Assembly (NCBI GenBank): GCA_026545765.1
Contig: CM048842.1
Coordinates: 29,623,167 to 29,687,166 of the forward strand
Source of the DNA: Plantago major
Taxonomy: Eukaryota; Streptophyta; Magnoliopsida; Lamiales; Plantaginaceae
Length of the DNA stretch: 64,000 nt
Direction: 5' to 3'
A program made the translations under genes and the position numbers. The notes under the pieces were generated by a model. That model searched no databases and was not told the DNA's origin. It saw only the letters and a program-made list of their open reading frames with translations. Shown here piece by piece: positions 11,471 to 21,816 of the stretch. The number at the start of each line of letters is the position of its first letter. Position 1 is the first letter of the stretch.

Positions 11471-12526
11471 GATGAATTTGAGTGCCGTTTGAATAGTATC
11501 CGTTAGGCTTAAATCAAATTCAAACTATTGATATCTGTGTATAGTACTGTAGCAGGTTTGTCTTCTTCTTCAGAAGGTACCGTTGCTTTTGTTCAGACAT
11601 CTCTGTTCGTGCATTTAATGCAATGTACTATACTTTTTGTCCTGTAGTGCCAACGGAACTATGCTTTGTATCAGAGACTTAACTTTATCAGTTTTCTCTG
11701 AGTTTTAGCACGTCCTTACCTTTAACTTCAGATACCACTTTTATTGAAACAACTTTGTTTGCAATATATATTTCTTTATCAGAAATGTGGTTTAAAGCTC
11801 AAGGTATCTGAGTGTAGATATCTGTGGACACTTTCCTTGTTTTCCAGATGAACCTCTTGACTCCTCAGATATCTCTTGTGACATGATTTGTTTAGCAATC
11901 ATTCGTGTCTTCAAGAAATCTGGCCAAGGTATCTGCAAAACTAATTCAGTAATCTTGTGCAGTTTCTTCAAATCTTCAATGTCGTTGAACTTGTTCTGCT
12001 TGGATGTCTTCTTCTTGGTCTTCTCTTCATAAAATAAAAATTACATTTTGAGACCTAACATCCTATACAAGATTAGCTAGACTATCATACTTAGTGGGTT
12101 TCCTCTTTTACAATGTTCAAGTGAACCAAGAGTACTAATCACCTTTCTGAGACTAAGATAAGTCATCATGTTGCTGATCAAAATCTAAACAGATATTTCT
12201 AACAAAATATCTAACAATTTCCTAACACAAAGCAGGCAACGAAAGTTGCTAGCACACTCTGATCCTACATTATCAACTGCACAGGATAGGAGCAAGGAGT
12301 ACATGGGGACTTATACTGGTCCCCTATATATTTACTCACATTTTTAGGGTAGGAAGGGAGCTAGGAAAGCTAGGAGTCCCCTAGGCGCAAACTAATCAAG
12401 AGTGCTGAACAAGTCGAGCTGACGACTATAACCATAAGAAGCACCCGCTGACTTATGCGGAGGAGTCCTGTACTTGACTAAAAATGAGTACAAAATTTTG
12501 TAAGATATTTCTTTCTCCTTTCTCAT

Positions 12527-12540
12527 GCTTGAGGACAAGC
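12527..12540 (+). other. Stem-loop upstream of poly-G tract
   Basis: GCTTG-AGGA-CAAGC, a perfect 5-bp inverted repeat with AGGA loop, 12 nt before a 20-G run. Confidence 0.6.
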
Positions 12541-13710
12541 TTCTCTTTGTATGGGGGGGGGGGGGGGGGGGGATGAGACTTCATCTTGTGTATCTGGCGT
12601 GTTTCCGTTTTTCTTTTGTTTGTGTTTCCCTAACGTTTTCTTTTGAGTTGGAGTTAACTTCTAAGTCGAACCCCTTTGCTAGTGTTAAACCCACTTGATG
12701 CTTATGTTTTGAGTTTTTGTTAATCATTAGTGGGGGCAGGAAAAAAATTGTATAACCTTGTTTCCTCTGTAAAAAGGAAGTCCATTTAGTTCTATGGTCC
12801 AAAAAGCCTGTGAGAAACCTTTCTTGCTGATGATTTTTTTTTGTGCCAGCATTGTTTTGAGTGATTTTTGTGTAGGGCAATTTCCTCTTTTTGAGTTATT
12901 GCACCGCTTCATGCTTATGATCACTCTTAGTAATCGGGGATGACGAATGGCACACTTCCTTTTGATGACTCACACCTTGCGACTTTTGTTGTAACTGTAG
13001 CTTTGTTGATTTTTAGAGTATGTTTGCTGCTCCCTAAAGCTGTTGATGTTTGAGTCTCGAGGTGGATCTATGGTCTTAATTGATCACCGTTGGTTGTGTT
13101 GGGCGTGTTGCAAATACTACCACATACCGGCGCGGCCTAAAAGCTATAGGTCCGTGAGGTTGATGGAACGTACACCAAATCGACATGCACAAAAGTGCGG
13201 ACCTTCGATAAAACAGACACCTGCAAAAAATTGAGACAAAAAGAGCCCTATTATGCCATGAAATGATTATGCAATGTAATGCTGTCTGAATTTGTGGATG
13301 AACAATTTTGAATATGTGGAGCAGTTTCAGTCTTTAACTCTTGAATGTTGAGTCGCTTGCCAAAAGTCCTTTTCGACCCGATGTGTTGAGTAATCATAAC
13401 ATAAGGTATTAGCGGCACCTTGTAACGAAAGTTACCACCTAGCTTTACTTTTGAGCATTTTACCCTGCTGGACACTTCCAGTTGTGAGAGAGTGGCTTAT
13501 TTTATTACCTGTGAGGGACCGTGGAACTAGCTGTAAGTTCTTTTTACCTAGGAAACAAATTTGTTTGATTTTCTCTTTGCTTACTACCAATGTTAATGAA
13601 AATTTAAGATATTGGCATCCTTTGGGCTTACTGTTAGCATTGTTGGCTCGGTAGCTTAACTCCTTTGTGTTTCTTTGATTAGAGTCTAGTCGAGTATAGT
13701 TAATTTGTTT

Positions 13711-13724
13711 GCTCGAGGACGAGC
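13711..13724 (+). other. Stem-loop upstream of polypurine tract of H
   Basis: GCTCG-AGGA-CGAGC, the same structure as at 12527 with one base pair changed from T-A to C-G, about 20 nt before the LTR start. Confidence 0.6.
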
Positions 13725-13745
13725 AAAGGTTCGGTTGGGAGGGTT

Positions 13746-16496
13746 TGATGAGCCCATATTTTCGGCTCTCATCTCGTTCTTTTTATCGTGTTTTGTTCGT
13801 CTTTATTTGCATTATTAGCATGTCTTGTGCATTTTTATGTGTTTTGTGTTTTAGTTGTGTTGTACAGGTTGGTGTGTTTTTAGGTGAAAATCGGAGTAAA
13901 ATGATGATTTTGGGAATTTAGATCTAGATCTTTCAAATTGGAGCAAAATGGCAAAAACGGAAGTGGATTCGGAGTTCGGATGAAGATTTTTGAGTCACTT
14001 GAGTGAGACTGCGAAAAAGTGAAACTTACGGAGCGGTCTAGCCATTTTGGCCATAACTCTCTCATACGATGTCCGATTGTCCTGATTTCAGCGGCCACGC
14101 GTAGATAATTAAAAGAGATACAAGGTTCAGACTCAAGACGCGTCCTAAGACGCATCTCCAGAAGGCACGAGACGCGTCCCACTTCTTCCAGGACGGGTCT
14201 CACGCGGATTTTGCAGAAGTCTATGTTCTTTTAGTCATTGATAGAGACATTTTATGAACACTTCTTTCTGATGTTCTTTTTCACTCTCAAGCAAGATAAG
14301 TCCTAGTTTGGTTCTATTACCTTAGTTTATCATTGAGTTTCACTTGTAATCGTTCCATTGACATTGGATTTGGATATTGAGGTTAGATTATCAATCTAAT
14401 TACCCTTTCTTTCACAATTTCTTCTCTCTCCTGTTTGATTGTTTGGTTTATGCTTCTAATCTATTATATCATGCTTAATTCGATTGTGATTGTCATTGTG
14501 TATGTTATTGCTTGTGCTATGAGTAACTAATCCTTCGATAGATGGTAGCAATGTAGTAGTAATCGAATTAGGATCTTGACCTAGGGTTTGTTCATATGTG
14601 TTAAGCTTTTTTTCAAACATCGTAAAAACCCCAATTTCAGTATTCTTTTCTCGAATTTTCAAAACCATTTTGGTTAAGAATCAATCGTCTGACAGTCAAT
14701 TGATTTTCTACTTTACATCTTCAAAGAATGTCTTAGTTAAAACTAAAATTGGTATTTTATCTGGGCAAATAACTGTGACAACATATGAACACTTGGTCTG
14801 ATTCATATTCGATTATTCTGAAATGCTACCGTGTCTATTTCCCTTCTCTTGATTCAAAACCCGTTTTAGTTTACTTAGTTTAATCTTCACAACAAACTCA
14901 ATCTTACAAACCGTTACCACAAACTCTTACGTTTGATACTTGAAAATGTCATAGTTGCCTAGTTAGCTCCTTGAGAACGATCTCGTAGTTAAAGTCTGTT
15001 TACAACAACTTGTTTAGTTACTTTGTATTTTATCAAGTACTAATTTGAGCACATAAGGAGGCAAAAAGATGCATTTTATATGCATTCACAGTAGTACGAA
15101 GTTCCAATGCCTCGAACGGATGCTAGAAGTGGAGCGGGAAGGCCAAAAATACCAAAATTGGAGTCAAAAGGCGAATCCAGATGTTTCAGGGTGCCTGGCA
15201 TATGCCAGCTCTTCTCGCTAGCCAGTGGCTAGGCGTAAGCCTGGCTTCTGCCAGCTTGTTTTCAGCGTGTCGTTTCTCCGTTTCTTTTCTAATTCGTTTA
15301 GAACTTGTTTCTTTTATTTTCTATTTAGTTAGAACAAGATTGTTATTATCATTTATTCTCTTTTACATCTATTTGCTCTCAACCTAGAACCTTTCCAAGG
15401 CAATTACCTACCTATTCACGGAGGTAATTGAACCGATTTCTCTTGTAATCCGATGATCGAATATTGTTTGGGAACATAATCTATATACTTTTCACCTATT
15501 CAATTCAAGTTCTTCAATTCTTACATAGGGTTTGTGACACGAATGGGTAAAATTGTATCATCTCTTGAATCTTAGTTTTTGGTATTCGATTATGTTTATT
15601 GTGTGTTCGTATATGATGTTGATTATGTTTTCACATATCCTGAGTAGCTAAACACCCTAATTATGGGGTGGCGATGGATTCAATGCATGCTAGTTAGGGT
15701 TCATGTAATTCAATATATATAAGATGTGATTTACTCTATGCAGTTTTGATTAAATGCGTATGTAGTTATTTGTTTGATGTTCGTTTACGTAAAAATCACC
15801 AATGGATTAAGCAACTGTTCCTTTATACCAAAACGCCATTTGATTGCTATATCCATTGGTTCGTTGCAAACAGTGATAACTACATTAGCTTGTTAATTGT
15901 AGCTTAGTGGAATTGACGCCTTCACTAACGCTATCTGTTTTCTAGAAGAAATTACAGTTACTCATTGTCATAGAGCCTTCGTACCTTATGTGATGTAAGG
16001 TGTCTACCAAGAAAAGCCTAGAGTAGTGTAATAATCGTTAGGACGTGTCTCAGTGATAACTAGAGTAAATCGACAACATTATTGTTGCATGTTTCCTGCA
16101 AGCTAGCTTGTTTTCTGTCACCACACCATAATTCCCTCTCACATATTCATCTCGTTAAGTTAATCTGTTTTCTAGTTAGTCTGCGTAATTGTTAGATAAT
16201 CATTCTGCTGCCGAAGCAAAACAACTTTTACTGCTTTCCATACTGTTACTACAATTCGTAAGCGCAACTCAGCCTAGTTAAGTTTTTCGAGACCGACCTC
16301 GGGGTTAACTTCACTGCACTACAAGTTTTTGTAGAGTTGAGAATTGACTGTGGCTACAAACAATTTAAAACATTGATTTGACACAGCAAGTTTTTAAACA
16401 TAACAAAATACTAATAAAACACATAAAAATTATACTTGAAAATGGCAATAAGACGGTAAAAAAGACCAAACGAGACGATGTAAAATCGACTCATCA
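13746..16496 (+). repeat. Ty3/gypsy LTR or two joined LTRs (2751 bp)
   Basis: Bounded by TGATGAG (13746) after a purine tract and CTCATCA (16496), a perfect 7-bp terminal inverted repeat. Inside, the order of landmarks repeats. AGGGTTTGTTCATATG near 14583 and AGGGTTTGTGACACG near 15528 are both followed by a similar architecture. GAGAACGATCTCGTAGTTAA (near 14972) resembles CGAGACCGACCTCGGGGTTAA (near 16286). A second LTR-like start, GATGCATTTTATATGCATTC, lies near 15069. It may therefore be one LTR with a related solo LTR inserted. Small ORFs in this stretch look random. Confidence 0.55.
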
Positions 16497-17231
16497 CCCG
16501 TCACTAATCATATTCCTCAGAAAACCAACACTATAGTGACTGTTGACCAAACAGTGCTGGCAACACTCAAAGCAAAAAAGGGTAAAACTATCAAGAAAAA
16601 CAATGCAAGAGGTCCCAAGCCTGACTTAGAGTGCAAAGTAGTTCAATCTACTACAGATTCTAACAGTGCAGGTATGTGGTACTTCGACAGTGGGTGCTGA
16701 AGGCACATGACAGGTACAAAAGAATACCTCAAGAATCTGATACCTCGGCAGACGAGCATAGTAACTTATGGAGGAGGTACTCATGGTAAAGCCTTGGAAA
16801 AAGGAACCTTGAACCTCCAAGGCTTTCCTGCTCTCAAGAATGTTCTTTTGATTCATAAATTTACTGCCAACTTACCGAGTGTGAGTCAATTATGTGATGA
16901 TGATCTGAAAGTACACTTTGATAAACACTCTTGTGATGTGGTTGATCTAAATGGTATGGGTGTGCTAACTGGAGTCAGATCTCACAATAATTGTTATGTC
17001 ATGAGTAGTATTGAAAAACCTATGTCTGTGAAATCTACTGCTATTATAACCATTTCAAGTCTAGAACAAAAGGAACCAGTGAAAAGGTCTGATAAGGCAA
17101 CAATTGCGACAACAGTGGGTTGTTCAATCTCCTCTGAAGATTCACAAGAAAGTGACACAGAAGATGGAACTTCATTTGATTTTCAATTGGATTTTATACT
17201 GCTGCAGGATCTGAACCACAAAAATCATTGA
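16497..17231 (+). pseudogene. pol: copia protease / GAG_pre-integrase fragment
   Basis: Open in one frame from 16497 to 17231 except for TGA at 16698-16700, inside the protease-type motif WYFDSGC-stop-RHMTG. It continues with GTKEYLKNLIP and the beta-rich pre-integrase region ending near NNCYVMSS. No integrase catalytic core follows. The reading frame starts exactly at the gypsy LTR edge, consistent with that element having inserted into this pol. Confidence 0.75.
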
Positions 17232-17481
17232 TTAGCTTCTGAAGAAACACATCAGGTCAATCTTAGGAGAACAATTGAAACAACACTGAAAAGAACTGTG
17301 GTAGAAATGTCACTTTATCTGCCAAATTGCACATCAAAGTTCAGTTTCTCAGCATGTACAAGGTACTCCCATAAACCTAAGAATTCCCACATAACAATTG
17401 AGAGTTTATTGCTATTTATATCTGGGGATGTTAGCTTAAGATCATGGTATAGTAGATAAACATACACTAATCAAAGGATAT

Positions 17482-17695
17482 TTAGTGATGTTGATTGGTC
17501 TGGAGAGGATGACATGAAATCTACCAGTGGTGAATATTTTTATCTTGATAAAAATTTGGTATCATGGTTTGACAAAGAACAAAACTATGTCTTATCTTCC
17601 ACTAAGTCTGAATGTGTTCATGAAAGGGGTAGTGTCACTCAATTTACTTGGTTAAAAAAATGTGCTTACTGGTTATGGTCTAAAGAGTGACATTA
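17482..17695 (+). pseudogene. copia RNase H remnant
   Basis: Encodes a recognisable copia RNase H stretch: DVDWSGEDDMKSTSGEYFYL, then VSWFDKEQNYVLSSTKSE. It lies a few hundred bases after the pre-integrase fragment, so integrase and reverse transcriptase were deleted. Confidence 0.6.
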
Positions 17696-18303
17696 TGCAG
17701 ATAATTTTTGATTATTTTACTACTCCCATTGTTAGGAATATCTGTTGAGATTTTGATCAGTAACTAAGTGACTTATCTTAGCTCAGAAAGATAAGTAGTA
17801 CTCTTAGTTCACTTGAACATTATAAAAGAGGAAGCTTAATGAGTAGGTTAGTCTAGAAAATCTTGTATAGGATGTTAGGTCTCTGAATGTAATTCTCTTA
17901 TCCTTAAAGAAGACCAAGAAGGAGGCATCCAGCAGAAGAGTTCAACAAGTTGAAGATTTGAATACTGCACAAGATTGCTAAAGACTAAGGAGAAGTGCAG
18001 TCAGAAACCTACGCTCAGATATCTTGGTTAAAATTATGTTTCTGGGAAACTAACTTTTCAATAGGTATCTGGAGATCTAAAGGTCTATGGAAATGAATAT
18101 GCAAATGCTGAGAAAGCTTGCATAGTTCCATTGGCACTACAGGAAAAAAATAACACTGCATTAAATGCGCAGACAGAGATGTCTGAACAAAAGTAGAATT
18201 CTCTGAAAAGAGACAACATCTTCTGCAGTACTATTTACATATATCAATAGTATGAATCTCATTGAGCCTAACGGATAGTAATTCAAATGGCATTATTTTA
18301 AAC

Positions 18304-18311
18304 TATAAATA
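18304..18311 (+). promoter_or_regulatory. LTR TATA box (D)
   Basis: TATAAATA followed by TCAACACATAGA, with TAACGGATA about 40 bp upstream, as in the other LTRs. Confidence 0.7.
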
Positions 18312-18694
18312 TCAACACATAGAATGCTTGAAACACACAACACTGAACACCTTGAACTACAATCTTACATTCAAGCAAACAGACCTTTTGCCTACTTACT
18401 CTCTAGCTTACTGTTGCGACTCAAGCTCTTGAATTCTAAGTAGCACGAAAGTTCTAAGTGTCCTGATCCTTTAACAAGTATTGCTATCTATGAAGGAGTT
18501 GAATCAAAAGATCAAGTATCTGAGATTCATTCTCTTGAACATTTACCATTAACTTGGGTCAGTAAAAGAACATATAATCACACATTGTAAAGTGTGTTAA
18601 GTGATCTTTGTTCTATAGAGTATTCCTACATAACTGAAAAGTTATTAATACTACTCACCTGACAAACTACTTTAACCAACACCATTTACGGCGT

Positions 18695-18797
18695 GGAGTA
18701 CAAGAAGTACATAGTTTGGGAAACTAAGGAACAACTCCAAGGTTACTGAGTACATGAAGTACTTGGCTGAGAAAGCTGGGGAATAACTCAGGGGGAA
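18695..18797 (+). repeat. Two tandem leader repeats in LTR D
   Basis: Two units of the 52-bp family. Stems: TAGTTTGGGAAACTA and GGCTGAGAAAGCTGG (partly wobble-paired). Confidence 0.7.
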
Positions 18798-19186
18798 CAC
18801 TTGGTTGGGAACCTAGTGTAAAAGGGAATTAAGAGATAGGATTATTGTAAGGAGAACTCAATATCTATCTTAGTGAATTTCAAATCCTGTGAAAGGGCGA
18901 GTGGATTAGTTGAGGGGTTACGCCACCTTCAGATACCACTATAAAAGACTAGTGTTATTTACTTTCTGCATTCTATTTCTTGCATTATTCTTCTTGCTGA
19001 GTATTTAAACATATTATATCCTGTTCAGCACGTGCACTTATCACAGAAAAGTCTTCCGCTCTCTGATTGTAAGTATCAGATATCTTCACAGATATCTTAG
19101 AAACTTCTTTATCCACAAAAGTTTTAAAAGACTATTCACCCCCCTCCCCCCTCTAGTCTTTTACTTTGCCGTTATCTGGACCAACA

Positions 19187-19209
19187 AGTGGTATCAGAGC
19201 GGGAGGTTC
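19187..19209 (+). promoter_or_regulatory. Primer binding site (initiator Met tRNA) of D
   Basis: AGTGGTATCAGAGCGGGAGG begins directly after the LTR. TGGTATCAGAGC is complementary to the initiator tRNA-Met 3' end. Confidence 0.92.
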
Positions 19210-19304
19210 CCAAGCCTTCTGCACTGAACCTAGATCCCAGGTAGATGCCCACTAACTGCTTTTCATCTACATTTGATTTGTTTATTAAGTGTGACTGCTG
19301 CAGG

Positions 19305-21816
19305 ATGTCTTTAAGTGATGCCCCAGTTCTCAAGCCAGAGAACTATGAGAAATGGAAGAACAACATGATGCTCCACCTAGAAGCCATCAGTGACGAAATG
19401 ATCGACGTTATAAAGAATGGACCCATAGTCATTCAACAACTCAAGCAAGTCATGGAGGTTTCTAATGGAAGTGACATAGATCCCATTGACAAAGAACCAA
19501 GTTCCTCACAGACAGACGCGTCAACCAGTGGAAGATCTACCGGACGAATCGTGTATGAGCCAAAACCCAGAGAACTCTGGACATCAGAGGATGCTAAAAG
19601 AAATAGACTGGATGGCCAGACTCGCAATATCATCATACGTTCTACTCCAGAGCACATACAATGTAAACTGTGCGGTGCTAAAACGGCGAAAGTGGCCTGG
19701 CAACTGATTGAAGAAATCTGTGCCGGCACTGAAAAGACAAAGGAAAACAAGTTCGATGTTTTGAAGATTAAATTCCAAAACTTCAAACAAGGTCCCGCAG
19801 AGACACTTGAAGAACTAGATTGCCGTTTTACAACACTCATGAGTGAGATGGCTGCACTTGGTGAGAGTGATAGATACTCTAACTCTGAGAAGGTTAAGAC
19901 TATTGTACGAAGCCTAAATCAAAACTGGGAACATACTCAGTATTTTTACTTCAACCAAGGAATGCCAGATATCACTCTTGTGGAACTCTTTTCTCACTTA
20001 GCTACTGTCAACTATGAGACTACTCGGAGAGGACAAGTAGTTGAGAAAGCTCATAGTGTCGCCTTAATGACACACGGTACTTCTGAAAAGAAGGATACTA
20101 AGGAAGTAACTGAAGAAAATGCTCTTGCTGTAAAGCAAATGAGAAAATACGTCAGTCAGGAGAGTGAGAGAAGAAAAGCCAAAGTGAAGCTAAAAAAGCA
20201 TCTAGGCTCTAACTATCACCAGTACAAAAATATGCAACTGTCAAGCTCGCTGAATACGCCAGCTCAGCAAGCATCTAGTGCTGAGGGAGCAGAAATCGAA
20301 AATGATATCTGTTTATATTGTCAGAAACCTGGTTATTTCAAAAGGGACTGCCCTTCTTACAACAAGCTAAAGACAGGTGACAAGAAAGAAAGAAGAAACT
20401 ACAAAAGAAACCAGAGAGCTATGCTCACTGAGGAAAGGAAGAAGATTCAAATCCAACTGGATGCTCTTGATATAGATTCAGAATCTGAAGAAGAAGACTC
20501 AGATGATTCTAAACTACCTTCACCTGAGTTGTGCGGTATCACTCATGATTTGATTGACTTTGGTCAAAAGAAGAAGGAAATGTGTGGGGTTACTGAGGAG
20601 ATCTATCCAGATTGCTCCAACGTTGAGCCTTGCCTAATGGCTAATGAGGTAACCAACATTTCTCATTTTATAAATTATGAGAGTGATGAGGAAGGAATCA
20701 AAGACCTAGAACATCTCAGAAGGGAACTAGATATCTATGAAAATGAATTCTTGATGGCCCGATCAAGAGCTGACATGTTTGAAGAAGAAAAGATTTCTCT
20801 TGAAAAGGAAATCACAACTCATCAAGATATCTGAGAAAAAGGATGCCGAAAATTCATTCCTCAAACCACAGATATCTGAGACAGAAAAGTCACATAGATA
20901 GGCAATGGATACACTTCAAAAGAAGTATGAAAGTCTACTTTCTAAGAATGAGGAACTTAAAAAGAAAGAACTGTCTTTTCAATCCTATGCTAAAGCTAGT
21001 GACACTCTCACTAAAGTTCACTCTTATTTAAGAGATTCTTCAGAAAGAGGAGGACATGGGTTGAACACACAAGCAAGTAGCTCTAACACTTTGAAAAAAA
21101 GTGATGAAAGAATGACATTTGTAAGTGCTCAAAGCGTTGGACAGAAAGCTAAGGCTGTTGACAAAGGAAAGGCAGTTGTGACCAAACCTTTGAGGGAAAA
21201 ACAAGTCCCAAAGAAATCTGTTGGGAATGTTTCTGTAAAGGAACATCACACTGGAAAGTGCAATCACCCACAATGCTACGTCTCTAAAAAAGGGAAGATT
21301 GCTGGAGCTGGAAAATTCTCAAACGTCACGTTTTCTGGAAAGAAAGACGATCCAGAGACTAGTAGAGCTGTTGAGAGAAGATCTCAGATAGCACCAGGTG
21401 CTCGAAATTGTATTGGCTACAAATCCATCGGAAAAAAACTTGCTCGAGAGTATAAACAAGAGCAAGAACGATGGATAAAAGCTAGGGTTGCTCATAGCAA
21501 TCATCAGAAGTGGAAGGAAGAATAAACCACAATCAATCTGAATGCCAGGGCTAGAATAAATCCGGCAAGGAAAGCTAAGTTCGCTGAAAAGCAGACTCAC
21601 CAACCTGACAGGTATCTGAAAGCACCACGTGGAGCACGAAAGAACACTCCAAGAAGGAAAATAATTCTTAAAAACAATGATACTTCTCATTTACCTATAA
21701 TTCCTCCTTATGTTCCTATTAGACAAAAACATGTTCCTAAGAAATACATAGAGAAATGGATTCCTACTAGAAGAATATTTAGTCTAGATGGTTCCATTAT
21801 TGAAATGCGAGCCTAA
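19305..21816 (+). pseudogene. gag: gag of element D
   Basis: The start is set at ATG 19305 (MSLSDAPVLKPENY), shared with B and C. The ORF is open 20 codons further upstream, but that extension is not conserved. UBN2/DUF4219-like capsid region about residues 1-230. Zinc knuckle near residues 335-350 reads CLYCQKPGYFKRDC, with Tyr where B and C have the metal-binding His, so the knuckle is probably damaged. Acidic stretch, then coiled coil to about residue 580, then a basic tail. A frame change follows the stop at 20832-20834. TAA at 21523-21525 interrupts the tail, which is otherwise open to TAA 21814-21816. Structural protein of the virus-like particle. Confidence 0.88.

Larger units (their letters stand above)
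5081..12227 (-). mobile_element. Element B: Sirevirus-like Ty1/copia, truncated at its 3' side
   Basis: Minus-strand element with 5' LTR (10593-12227), primer binding site, gag and pol down to 5081, where pol is cut within RNase H by the end of A's LTR. ORF3, polypurine tract and 3' LTR are missing, presumably displaced beyond the left window edge by the insertion of A. On the right the LTR abuts gypsy element H at CAAAG (12228-12232), a candidate target duplication whose partner is not visible. Confidence 0.85.
10593..12227 (-). repeat. 5' LTR of element B (1635 bp)
   Basis: Read on the minus strand it starts TGTTAGGAAATTG and ends CCAACA next to the primer site. It carries a TATA box (11463-11470), three tandem leader repeats (10933-11089), a TG microsatellite near 10755 and a run of 13 C (10625-10637 on the plus strand as G) just upstream of its end. 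Confidence 0.9.
12228..13745 (+). other. Noncoding internal 3' region of element H
   Basis: No coding sequence I can support. It holds a stem-loop GCTTGAGGACAAGC (12527-12540), a run of 20 G (12553-12572), about 1.1 kb of unassigned T-rich sequence, a second stem-loop GCTCGAGGACGAGC (13711-13724) and a purine-rich GGTTGGGAGGGT directly before the LTR. The duplicated stem-loop/purine arrangement may mean two related elements are joined here. Confidence 0.5.
12228..16496 (+). mobile_element. Element H: Ty3/gypsy-like 3' end with long LTR
   Basis: Contains two stem-loop plus polypurine blocks typical of plant Ty3/gypsy 3' ends (12527-12572 and 13711-13745) and a segment bounded by TGATGAG and CTCATCA. 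No gag-pol is visible because B interrupts it on the left. On the right it joins copia fragment G at 16497. The 5 bp after the LTR are CCCGT, a candidate target duplication. The clade (Athila-like or other) cannot be decided without pol. Confidence 0.6.
16497..17729 (+). mobile_element. Element G: degraded Ty1/copia fragment
   Basis: A copia pol remnant lying between gypsy LTR H and element D. It contains the protease/pre-integrase region and, after a large internal deletion, a scrap of RNase H. Its sequence differs clearly from A-D, so it is a different copia lineage and the likely oldest layer here. D inserted at 17730; the 5 bp before it are CCCAT (17725-17729). Confidence 0.7.
17730..19186 (+). 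repeat. 5' LTR of element D (1457 bp)
   Basis: Starts TGTTAGG, ends CCAACA, followed at once by the primer site. TATA box at 18304-18311, two leader repeats (18695-18797), C-rich tract at 19139-19151. It is shorter than the A/B/C LTRs, partly because it has fewer tandem units. Confidence 0.92.

Noticed and set aside
12553..12572. 20-G run as a functional element in its own right
   Set aside because: It is best read as an expanded polypurine tract. Homopolymer length is also unreliable in assemblies.
13709..15387. Short ORFs in the gypsy LTR region
   Set aside because: Random length and composition; no similarity to gag or pol.
19241..19303. Possible intron in the gag leader (GTAGAT...GCTGCAG before the gag ATG)
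   Set aside because: The donor is not conserved in B and C and the implied introns there are under 60 nt, too short for plants.
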